Shown in pieces: positions 24,001-35,085 of a DNA stretch of 64,000 bases (the stretch's first letter is position 1; each line of letters opens with the position of its first letter). Below the pieces are notes generated by a model, which worked only from the letters and a program-made list of their open reading frames with translations, was not told the DNA's origin and did not search any database. The DNA is from Amaranthus tricolor (Eukaryota > Streptophyta > Magnoliopsida > Caryophyllales > Amaranthaceae): assembly GCF_026212465.1 (NCBI RefSeq), contig NC_080050.1:30613070-30677069 (forward strand), written 5' to 3'. A program made the position numbers and the translations under genes.

Positions 24001-27000
24001 GTTGAACTTCTCTCTCAAGTTCAGGAACAACAAGCATAGTTCTCCACCCTAATTAAGACAAAGTGGAAGTACGTAAAGAATAAGATATGAGTAAAAAAAT
24101 TGTACTTTTGGTACTATCATTGGAGGTTATATGACAATCCTAATTTCTTAATACCAAGAGAATTTTCACAAAAATCAAAGCAACATAACATAATGTAGAT
24201 TTTGATCTTTGAGAAGCCTACTACTGCAAAGAAATATAGCAGTTTAGCCTTTCATTTTAAAACCATAATTATTGCTACAATAATCAACATCTCTTCCACG
24301 AATTTAGTTTAGCCTTTCATTTTAAAGCATCATTTATAGGATAATGGCATGAAACCAAGTGTATTGAATGAGTTTGGATTAGAGATTTTCCAACTCTTTA
24401 TAGTAAATGAACATTATTTAGGGTACTCTTATATTCTATCACAAAATAAACTCTTTCGATTATCTTGTGATAGAATATAGTACCTAAATAATGTTAATTT
24501 AGCAAACCGTAAAGGGATATTCATTTGCAATAAAGAGTTGGAAAATCCCCAAATCTGAAACTCTTCCAAGTGAGCTGGTATAGACAACTTTCACACTATT
24601 GTTGTAAGTCAAAAAAGTTTTAGGTAGCACAAAGAGTACTCTTATATTCTAGCTTGTCCCTTTATTTCAACAGAGAAAAGGGAGGTTTTTGAGTCTTTGA
24701 CAAGTTAACTTTCACACTATTGTTGTAAGTCAAGAAATGTAAGTTATTCAGAAATTAAAACACGTAATATGAAATGCACATACCAAGGACCTTTTTACTA
24801 CGCAATATGTCACCATAGATGTGGTCTCCAACATAAAGAACCTAATACAAATAGAACAGAGATATGAGAGCTCACCATATATTCTATTTGTCCACATTTA
24901 AAATACAAGCGCCTTTCAACCTCAACCTCCTCACTATTCCCTTTATTTCTATTCCCTTTATTTCCTAACTTCAACCTCCTCACTATTCCGGAAAAGAGTA
25001 GGTTCAGAATCAAGGTACTGGATCTTCAAATAAATGACTCACCACAAAAAACACAATTGATAAAAGACATGCTAAGATTTTAATCCCATAACACTCAGTT
25101 TACTGCAGTTTACAGCAATGATTGACCAGAAAGCAACTAGAAGAGAACACACTAGAAAGAGCCAAAGAGTAAATCAAAAGAAAACCAGAAATAGAAAAGA
25201 ACAGCTGCCAACAGAAGCCGACAGGTAGCAACTAGGATTGGCTGGGGATTAAGAGGAAAGGCTTTTTGAAAGGGAGAGAAAAGCAAACTAGGCTACAATC
25301 CTTTTCCTATTTAGCAGATTATCAATTCTTTGCTCTTCTAAACTTGAAAAGACAAATAAAAAAAAAAAAAAAAAAAAAAGAAGAGAATTAATGACATTTT
25401 AGAAACTCACCTGTGAACTTGACTCAATATTTAGCAGTTTATGGAGATGACCAACACTCCCACCCTGCAAAAAAAAAATGCAAACAGATCAATGCACCAT
25501 AGCTAGGCCTACAAATCGATGTTAATTATAATGGAAAACTGATCAAATGTACCTGGAAAACTCGGCATGCATTTTTTAGTCCCTTTAGTGGTGGTGATTG
25601 AAGCGCAGTGCTTCCAACCTGCATTATTTCAAATTATTAAGTACCACAAGTCCACAACATAAGCTTCCCAGAAGATGCCAAAAACAAAAAATATAATAAA
25701 GGCCTGTCACTAACTTGAGCCATAGGTGTGCCATTGTCAGTATTTAGAAGCATCCCAGAATCAGGAACAACCTCAAAAAGGTTAGCGCGATTGCCTTCAT
25801 GGAAAAATCCAGGTTTCGCACTACAACCAATCATTAAAACATTGAAATAATGTAATATTTCTAATGAAAAAGTAGATTAAATGCATGCTTAATCTACTTT
25901 CTATCCAAAATAAGGATTAATTATATTTCTTTCTATCCAAAATTCCAGGATTAATTATATTTCTTTCATCTGTAATCAGTTGTTAGCTATGGAGACTCAA
26001 AGAATAATACAAGAATAAATGAGATATAAAGTGTTGTCCATTGAAGTGGATCAATTTCTGAAGCACATAACTTGTTAGAAGAAAATCCATTGAAGTGGAT
26101 ACACTTGGAAATTAGATATAAAGTGTTGTCCAACGTTTTCTAAATTGGGCCATTAGAAAATTGGTATAATCTAGGCTCATGTGGACAAAGTTGCTTTTCA
26201 CCTATGCATGGGCCATTAGAATTCTGTTAAGACATTTTTTATTTTTTTTTTTATTCAATTTTCTTTTGTCATTGCTTTCCAATAAATTTTTCTTCCCAGT
26301 GTAGTTTCGACTAATCTCTGCTTGGTGCAAAATTAGTCACGGACGTGATTCAAATGCTAGGTCGAGTGGAAAAATCTTGAAACTCCTAAAATTCTAAGTG
26401 TTATTTTCACATTCATGTGCATATTTTTTTTTTGCATCAACACCCTTAATAAATTCAAGTTTGTGCTAGAGTTTGAACCCAAAATAGTTCCAACGATTGT
26501 TGAAATTCCCTCCTTGGTGATCAATTGCCACTTTAGCTTGACACAAAGCATCAAAACAATTTTTTACCTCCCAGTCCCCATCTTCACCACTGGATGCAAT
26601 AGCTGGTTACACAATTGTTTTGACATTTCTCTACCAAACTAGTCAAACGAATACTATAGGTATGGTTTTCCGTCTTTCATCCCTCACAGCATGGTGTCAA
26701 AATTCGGCTGAGTTGACTCGGAACGGCGGAGTTGACATGGATTTTCAGTCCACCGTTCCATGATCTCGCATAACAAAGATTCTGTAGATGATGATGATAA
26801 TGGTTTCGACACTACAGTAGCAAAACAAAGATGCATTCATTTCACAGGCCGAAGAAAACATAAAACAATGTAAAGGAATTTACCTGCCAGTAATGATGAC
26901 ATCAAAATACTTTAACCAATCAAAATTGAGAGCTGGACTGCTATTTTCAGTTCTTTTTTGACATAGAAAATTCATCACAACATTGGTATAGTCCCATAAA

Positions 27001-30000
27001 CTGAAAAAGTATTAAATTCATGTCAAGAAAACAGAAGAAGCAAACTTCAGAAACATCACAGCAAGATTACCTATTATTGGGAGCAACTATTACCTGTTTG
27101 TCACCAAAAAGGTTGAACGACCTGAATCTCTAAGCATTTCAAGCATAGGTACTATTGAAGCATCATCATTGATGTACCTGGTACACGAGAGACGGAACAT
27201 AGTCAGCATGAATCCAATCTTCTCATGGAATCAATTCACAATCACATAGACTATTACCCGTAACAGACTCATGAAAAACAAACAGTACATTAATTAAAAA
27301 CACAGAAGTACCAGCAAAATAATAACACTTACCACATTAAATAACAAAGAAATCATCCGAGAAAAATGACAAACTTAAGTGTCAAGCCGCCAACTACCAA
27401 GTATCAACCTATCATCAGATCTCAAGACTAACACTCGAATTTCAGAACGTAAACACCGCAACAGAAATTAATAACCTTGTTTCCCTTAAATAGTTTAATG
27501 TTTGGTTGGGTCAATATCAAATTCCTTTCACAATGTTTCTTATCTAATTGACGGCAAGCAAAGCAAATTTTTAAAAGCAAAATGTTGTTTTTAGCACTTA
27601 AGAATCTCGTGAACAGACTGAACTTCAAAACGGAATTTAGCATCGGCACAAGTTCCTTCCAGCAACCCAAATTCAATGATACTTTTATGGAAAAAATGGC
27701 TTCAATATTATCCTTTGGTCCAGGGCTTAGTCCTTGACCACCACTCAGACCACAGCACAAAAACAGAACCAATTAAAAAGTTTTAAAGGACGAAGCAGAA
27801 AGTAGAAAAGACAATATCATTGTAGCCTTTTCTAATGATTCCAGTGACTCCGATACCAAGTGTACAAGTGTTGATTGATTCCAGTACCCAAATATAACAA
27901 ATAAAAAGGGTTCATTGACTCCAGCTCCCTGAAATAACGTAACAGGGTGGGCAAAGCCACAAATGAAAAGTCAAAACTTTAAACCAAAAGAAAGAAGCGA
28001 CATGCCGACATCAAAATGCAGAAAATGTATCTGGTCTTTCAATTTTTTATAACTTCTATTGCGAATATCCACAATTATTGTTCAAATTGAAATTCAACAA
28101 TTCCTATTTGGCTCATATAGTAATATGAAGGACAACCCACAGCCACCATTATGAAGCATCCACAAAAAAGAACTGAAGGACACCCCAAAATACCATAAAA
28201 CCCTTGGGACAGAGTTACACTATCTCTATGCTTGACTAATTGTAGATTGGTTGTTCAGACTGCTTCATAAAGAACAGACAAACAGATAAAAATTACCACT
28301 AATATTTATCAAAAAACAATGACAGTCCAGTTTATCCTATGTTCCTGAGAAGCATATTAAATGTACTGCTTGTAGTTAACATATTTTAACTTTGTAACTC
28401 AAAAGAGTGAATTGTAAATACCAAAAAATCACAAAGGGAAAAAATACCACTAACTAAAAATTAGAACTACAGGGGGAAAAAAACTGGCATAAAAATTATC
28501 AATAGCTTATCAAATTATTCAAACAAATACCATAAATCCACAATGTATTACCTTTGAGGATCTTTGGCAACCATCTGTTTCAAAGTCCCATCGCGATGAC
28601 ACAAATCAACTGCAGATCTGACATCCTTGTACATACGAGCATAGCTGCATGAGGAATATTTTTCAATAAACAGGATAAACAGCAGCATTTAAATCAAACA
28701 ATTGTATGGTACATCTTGATTAAGCACACACACACTCTCAACAAAAATTGCGATTACTTTACTTACTCTGCTCCAGCAGGGACCTTTCCAGGATTGTTGT
28801 CCTGGAAATCAACAAGTTGTGCAAATAAGTAGGCCTCTGCCAAGGAAAAAAGTGTATCGATGAGGGCATAGTCAGGCTCATCAAAAGAATCTCTGGTCAA
28901 AGTGTTCCCGTAAGTGTCAACTTTTTCTTCTTTAGACATCTCTCGAAAACCATGATATGCTACTTTCACATACTTATGTCGATCCATCTGAACCCAATAA
29001 TGTAATTACCATTTCAATGTGTAATACATACCACAAAATAAAATGAGGCTTATGTGATTTACCTTCAAAATATTGCCTCGCTTTTTATCAAGAACCAACC
29101 CTCTAACCATGTACTTTGAATCAAAAGACCAATCCAATAACTGCACGGAATTGATATTTGAGGTTATAATGTTACCATTCACTACACATAGCTTGAGTAA
29201 GACACAGATAATGAAAACTGAAACAAATAACTCATAGTGAAAAGAATACAGGAGTCACACCAAAAAAAAGGAAGATGTTAGTCTTACTACAAATTTTGGG
29301 GAGTACAGAAACCTATAGTATTTGCTTTATTTTGATTTAAAATGTCTGCTGGAGCTACTAACCTTAGGGTAGAAGTTACAACTAAACACAATGTATAATG
29401 CACAAGATTTTTTAAGTTGTTTCAAAAAAAACACTTGACAAACAACTACGACATTGTCTCGTTTCATCGAAAGAAAGCATGAAATCCTAAAATCTTTTTA
29501 CTTTTCTTTCACAAACTCAGATAAAAATGTTACATCAAATCCAGTAAAAGAGATCTTCAATCCGAAACAACGTCAATGTAAAAAAGCTATAGTATTTGCT
29601 TTATTATGAACCTTTCTTGACGTACATGAATAAATTGATCAACAACAGCCAAAGAAAGGTGCTTCAAACTATCGTCAAAAGGTGGTTTGAATTCCAGAGG
29701 TGCTTTTTCCACATATAGAACTATTGTCAAAAGGTGCTTCGAACTCCAAAGTTGAATTACCTAGAAAGATCTAAGTGTCCATATTCAACACGTGATAGAC
29801 TTGGTAGTCAATGCCTAAACTCTAGGGACCCAAGAAAATTGTTCAAAATTCAAACATGAACATGACAATAATTATATCTTTATATAAATATGTAGTAGTA
29901 TGCTTGTATGAGTTATTATTTACTTCAAACAACAAAAAAAATAAAATAATAATTTTATATTTTAATTTCTATTGTGTTACTTTGAACTTGAAAGGAACAA

Positions 30001-32883
30001 TACCAAAAGATAGCAAATGTTACTTCTTGTTTACATAAAAATATAAGATCAAAAGATATCTCACCGAATCACCACATGGACATGTGCCTTTTTTGTCAAC
30101 AGGGGTATGGCGCACACATGTGCCATATTCGGTAACATAGCTCCAATGTACTATTTCTTTATAGGGTCATTTGAATTATTTTATTTTTATGTTCTTCCAA
30201 GTAACTAGCTAGAATTATCAGGGACTTGGTGGAGTTGGTGCAGAAATTTTATGATATTAACCCTGAAGTTTCTTTGAAGTCAATGAAGAGATAATGGAAT
30301 ATTTATGAGACCACAGAAATGGGGAGACCCCTGGATCCCCGCAATCATCAAGCTATTTTCTTTTTTTTTTTTGGTAATGCTTCTCTCAAATAGCTCACAT
30401 AAAGTGAGAAGTGTAAGAACTAAAAAAGGGAAAATAGTATCAGACTGAATGTACCAGTGAAGACTCGTGACCAATCAGCACCAAATCATATGCCACTAAC
30501 AATGAAATCAGATACTCCAATTATGAATTACTATAAAAACAAACTAGTCACCTAGTTGAAAAGTCCAAACTTATAGACGAAACAACAAATCCACAATTTC
30601 TCTTCAAAGCTAATGGACTAGTGTAATAACATTTTTGAATAGTAAAAATCAAAATTCGGTAAAAATTGGATGAATAAAAGGAAATCAGTATCTGCCTCTC
30701 ATGAATATATCAATCAAAATAGTTAGACAAACCTCAGGAGGATATCCTAAATCAAAGACGAGCTTCTTAATGGTCCCTTCATATGCAAGTGACTCAAATG
30801 TCTCCGCCTTGTACTGTGCTAATGTATAGTCCATGTCAAACCCAACAGCAACAATATTTTTCATGTTCAAGGATCTGTTGCAAAATATTTGTTTCCCAAT
30901 AGGATAGTTGTCTACACTTGAAGAGGAAGACCAGATACATGGATCCTGACCAACATCACATTGAGTTTGTGCATTTTTGCACTTTCCAGCAGTCTCATTC
31001 CTATCCATTGAAGAATTGTGTAGCTTACCAGAACCTGATAATTATGTAGGACCAATCAATACCAAACAATGTGGCCAGACCAAAAGCAATATAATATGAT
31101 AAAAGCATTTATAACTTGAAAAGAGACCAAAAAACTTATGGGTAACATTTATTCCTAAAACATTTCATTCTCACTTCCCCAAGCAGAAAGTTCAAGAATG
31201 CAAAATTGCCCCTCTCATATACAGAACAGAAAGCATTCTGAAATTATTGAAATCATTGCTCATCTATGCTAAGGATTAAGTCAGCCATAAACATTAGAAT
31301 TCAGAACATAAAAGCAATTTCGAAGTTCATGTAGCAAAAACTATACAAAACAATCAAGAGCATCATAAATGAAAAGGGAGAATCAGAAATTCATCTTGAC
31401 AATTAACATCGTTCTTCAAAACTATTTTTTAAAATCCCACTCTTAAATGTAATTAGGAATAGTTAAATAACAATGGATAAATTAAATGGGAACAAAACCA
31501 AATATGAAAGTCTTAAACAGAAAGATGAGCTTGAATGTGGAAACATAGTTTGGAACTATAAATAAAACACACAATTTTGTGAATTGGGCCATGGATCTAA
31601 GACATGAAGGTTAAACATGAAATAAAAAAATCTGGCTCTGTATTAAAGATTGTAACGCAAATCCAACAATATTTCTAGCCTCACTGAGCAAATGCAATCT
31701 TTCAAGTAGCAACTTAACCAACAAAATAAAACCAAGTTAAAATCTGTACAAGACTATCAATCCTTATATGTCCATGGACATAAATGTAACAAATAAAATT
31801 TGGTAGGATATGTAACAGAAAAAGATAAAATGATGAAACACAATAAGGGAATTTTGGTAGGATTTGTGGAAAAGTGAAAAGTTTGCCCAACACAAATTTT
31901 TAGGCTAGAGAGATTAATGATAAGTTCATATTTTCATCCTCAATCTTGGATTCTAGATTTTTATGAATGAATTATGATGATGTTTGAGACTATTAGTGAC
32001 TGCCTAGGAAAAGATTTATACTACTATTCAATAAGGCAAATCTTGGGAGTTCAAATCTTGTCAAACTCAAATCCAGTCAGGACAGCAAATCATTAATGTG
32101 ATATGACAATTGACACTAAGTTTCTTTAACAAAATAAGACAGGAAATAATTACTACGATCCAAACCAATGTAATAGGCAAATTGCTTCTATGACCATAAA
32201 CCTTGGCGATTGCTATGATCCAAACCAATGTAATAGGAGAAATTCAATTACCTTGATGAAATGTAACAATGATAACCCAATATTAAACCCAATTAAATAG
32301 GGAAATTAAAATTTCTTGATGAAATGCAACGATATTAAGATAACCCAGTGTTAAACCCAAAAACAAAAGATGAAATTCAAATTCCTTGATGAAATGCAAC
32401 AGTAATAAGAAAACCCAGTGTAAAACCCAAAAACACAAGATGAAATTCAAATTCCTTGATGAAATGCAACAATTAGATAAACCAGTATTAAACCCAATGA
32501 AACAAGATGAAAGTCAAATTCCTTAAAGAATGCAACAATAATATGATAACCCAGTATTGGACCCAACAAAATAAGATGAAAGTCAAAATCCTTGATGAAA
32601 TGCAACAATAATAAGATAATCCAAGATTAAACTCAATGAAACGGTGACATTCAAAGAACAGGGTAAAAGGAAGAAACAATAAAGAAATCAAAGAAATCAA
32701 ACCTGAAGCAAAATGAATCCTATTGAAGGGAATATGAGTAAAAGAGGAGAGACGAAATGGAGAAATTCCAGAAGAAAAGGAGAATCGAAAAGACGAATTA
32801 GGAAGAGAAGAAGAAAATCGAGGTTCAGGAAGAAGAATAAGATGAGAAAAACAAAGAGAAAAGTTCCTTTTAAACATTCGCAT
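21073..32883 (-). CDS. HAD-superfamily 5'-nucleotidase domain protein (cN-II/NT5DC-like)
   Basis: Seventeen exons, in gene order: 32883-32703, 31034-30733, 29140-29063, 28987-28767, 28644-28552, 27177-27094, 27000-26884, 25820-25715, 25618-25553, 25464-25411, 24841-24784, 24048-23972, 22947-22877, 22411-22351, 21770-21726, 21534-21472, 21222-21073. Phases close to 608 aa, near the family length. The HAD motif I FDMDYTLAQY has the nucleophile and acid Asp at 127 and 129. Motif II LVTN is near 317. Motif IV VGDHIYGDI is at 438-446. The C-terminus has the conserved WGQLMKTGYQNSRFAHQ and YYRPSEDYMPHEF segments. The family dephosphorylates purine 5'-nucleotides or related phosphates, but the substrate of the plant member is not known to me. 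The first 60 residues are Ser/Phe/Arg-rich and lack acids, like an organelle transit peptide. Introns carry a minisatellite, a hAT-like MITE and a foldback. Confidence 0.93.
21939..22252. mobile_element. hAT-like MITE in nucleotidase intron 14
   Basis: Terminal inverted repeats GGCCCGTTTGGTTGTTGGTA (left) and the complement of CCGACTACCAAACGGGCTG (right) bound about 314 bp of AT-rich non-coding DNA. The GGCCCGTTTGG end is typical of plant hAT-derived or related MITEs. No clear 8-bp target duplication was found. A second element with similar ends lies in an intron of the transporter gene (53464-54118). Confidence 0.75.
24384..24547. repeat. Foldback (long imperfect hairpin) in nucleotidase intron 11
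   Basis: The left arm, from 24384 (GATTTTCCAACTCTTTAT) through the TCTTATATTCTATCACAA region near 24448, pairs with the right arm (24465-24547, ending ATAAAGAGTTGGAAAATC) around a short loop. It could be a small foldback MITE. The arms differ by several substitutions and small gaps. Confidence 0.7.
32238..32642. repeat. Minisatellite, about 6 copies of a 67-72 bp unit, nucleotidase intron 1
   Basis: Units start near 32238, 32299, 32369, 32439, 32506 and 32575. Each carries the core CCTTGATGAAATGCAAC followed by ATAACCCAGTGTTAAACCCA with small variation. The last unit ends only about 60 bp from the exon 1 donor at 32702. A shorter direct repeat (GATCCAAACCAATGTAATAG) lies just outside at about 32158 and 32218. 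Confidence 0.9.
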
Positions 32884-33287
32884 TTTCTGGGTGGATACGC
32901 TTATCTTTGTACCGACCCTTTAAACATTCTTCATCTTCTGGGTGTAGAGAAAAATTCGGGTCTAGTCCGGGTCCAGGACCGGATCTGGGTCTGGTTCTGT
33001 AAAACTGTTGGATTGAAAAGGAAAATGCTGAAGAGAATTGATTCCAGTATTCCAGTCTCTAGTGTTGAATATAATACAACTCTATTTACATTTCAGCAAA
33101 AGAGCTAAAGAAAGGAGGAGAAGAGTGGGGCCCATTTGCATATGAAAATATGAAAATATGCCCACGCTGGACAATGGACACGTGGATGAAGAGATAGATA
33201 GGGGAGTATATAAATCAACTCTACCTGATATAACTGTATATTAAAATTAAATAAATTGTTGAGATAGCTAAATTTTAGACTTGATCA
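32884..33287. other. Upstream region of the nucleotidase gene
   Basis: The region between the nucleotidase start codon and the GC-rich repeat. It presumably holds the 5' UTR and promoter. No motif could be assigned with confidence. The open plus-strand frame at 32713-33108 is an antisense shadow of exon 1. Confidence 0.4.
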
Positions 33288-33805
33288 TGGGCGGCCCGGC
33301 CCGAAAAAGTGAGGGTTTGAAAAATATGGCCCGATGGGCGGGTTTGGGCAGAAAATAAGTGGCCCGAATTTTGTTGGGACGAGGTTTGGGATTGGTGTTT
33401 GGCCCGGCCCGGCCCAAAATGAGCTAAGTTGGTCTAATTAGTTACATATTTTGATTATTTCACATGCTAACACTTTTTTTCTATATTGCATCAAGGTCGG
33501 TCTACCATTTTTAATGTTGAAGAGGAGGAAGAAGAGGTAGATTATAAAGATGATGATTGTCAAATCACTAATTAGTTACATAATTTGATTATTTTGTATT
33601 TGTTTATTTGAATTATTTGTAATTTGTGTTTTAAATTATGTATAATATGTAACAATTGTATTTGTTTATTTCAATTATTTGTAATTTGTATTTTTAATAA
33701 TGTATAAATAATATATAACATAGGCCCGCAAACCCGCATATTACGGGTTTGGACAAGAACTTTTAGGCCCATACTTTGGCCCGGCCCGGTGTTTGATCCC
33801 GTCTA
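33288..33805 (+). mobile_element. hAT-like element remnant with GGCCCGGCCCG ends
   Basis: Both ends carry clusters of GGCCCGGCCCG in inverted relation (left 33290-33420, right 33722-33805), unlike the AT-rich surroundings. Between them a short frame reads to an acidic tail (FNVEEEEEEVDYKDDDCQ) and a stop at about 33572. This is compatible with the last codons of a plant hAT transposase. I infer an internally deleted or one-ended hAT element. A non-autonomous repeat with the same ends is the alternative. Confidence 0.5.
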
Positions 33806-35085
33806 CTAAATTTAATAAAATTGAGTTTAATTTTATATTAGATGGGAACTTGTATGTATTGATCATATGGGGATTGTTAGCATTGCATTTGTTGGAAGTT
33901 TTAGAGTACTAAGATTTTTTTTATCGATGATAAGATTAGAAAATTTTGTATGTGTAAAAAAAAGAAACATTTAAAATAATTATGTTTAGAAAATAACAAA
34001 GTATAATAAAACGGCTCATGTTTTGACCGAGTACGAGTAATTGAAGAAATGAGCTAGAACATGTTTAGAACATTAATAAGCTCATGTGCTCAAACAACTC
34101 AAATGGCTCGATCTGGAGAGCAAAAATGCTGAATAAGCGAGATAGCTCTATTGATTCAGCAGTATCTAAAAACCCATGTATTTTTCTCCGTCGAAGAGAA
34201 AATATTATTTAGTAAAATTTACTCAAAACGCCTCTAATTTGTATCAAACGCACAACCCACGGTCCAATCTTTTCCATATTATTCTTTTAATTTTCAATAA
34301 TGGTTAGTTTATGATAAAAGGATTGAAGTACATTCATATATATATATATATCAAAATTTTCTTTTTTCGTGATCAAATTTTGCAGTCAAACTTTGAAATT
34401 GTGAAGACGACAAACAATTCATTTTATTCATTCATTGTTTGTACCAAAAATATGTGTTTTGAATGTTGTGTACAATATCATATCTTTTTTGCAAGTAGTT
34501 GTTCTCTTTAAAAACTTTGTCATTCATATCCTTTTTATGCAAGGCTCCTACATGTTTAGGATAAAACCGACAGCTTTCCTTTAGTCCTCCTTGTGAAGAG
34601 AGTACTGGTATGGAATATCCGTCACCTTCCCTAACCCAGACCCTGCTTCCGTGCGGAACATTAGGTACGATGATGATGAATATCATAAACTCTGATCACA
34701 AGCGGGTACTAGCCTATCTAAGCTATTTTAATTGATTTAAATTTGCATCCATACAAATTCAACTGACTTTAAATCATACCGAATAGATGATACAAGAATA
34801 TATGTGATTGCTTACATATAGCCTTTAAGGCTACAAAAACCATACAAATCTAAAAACAGATTTTTGATGTAGAAAATTTGAGTTTTGATCATCTGAAATA
34901 ATTAGAGATCAGGAAATTCGTATCATTCTTGATCATTTAAGATCGTTAGTGAATGACATCAAATCAACAAATATATGAGTTTTTTATCATTCCAAAATCA
35001 CTTTCGACAATCACTAAAGCTTCGAACAAAAAGCATCAATCTGAAACTCGATCTGAAAAGAGAACCCAAAAAGTTTTTGCGTACC
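33806..35085. other. Intergenic region downstream of the THOC5 homologue
   Basis: AT-rich DNA. I searched its minus strand for the expected last exons of THOC5 and saw none. No other gene was recognised. Confidence 0.5.

Noticed and set aside
32238..32642. Regularly spaced repeats that might suggest a CRISPR array
   Set aside because: The units are contiguous and divergent without unique spacers, in a plant nuclear intron. This is a minisatellite.
32713..33108. Lys/Arg-rich plus-strand open frame of 131 codons
   Set aside because: It is antisense to exon 1 of the nucleotidase gene, which joins exon 2 in phase and has a transit-peptide-like composition. The basic composition is the complement of a pyrimidine-rich 5' region.
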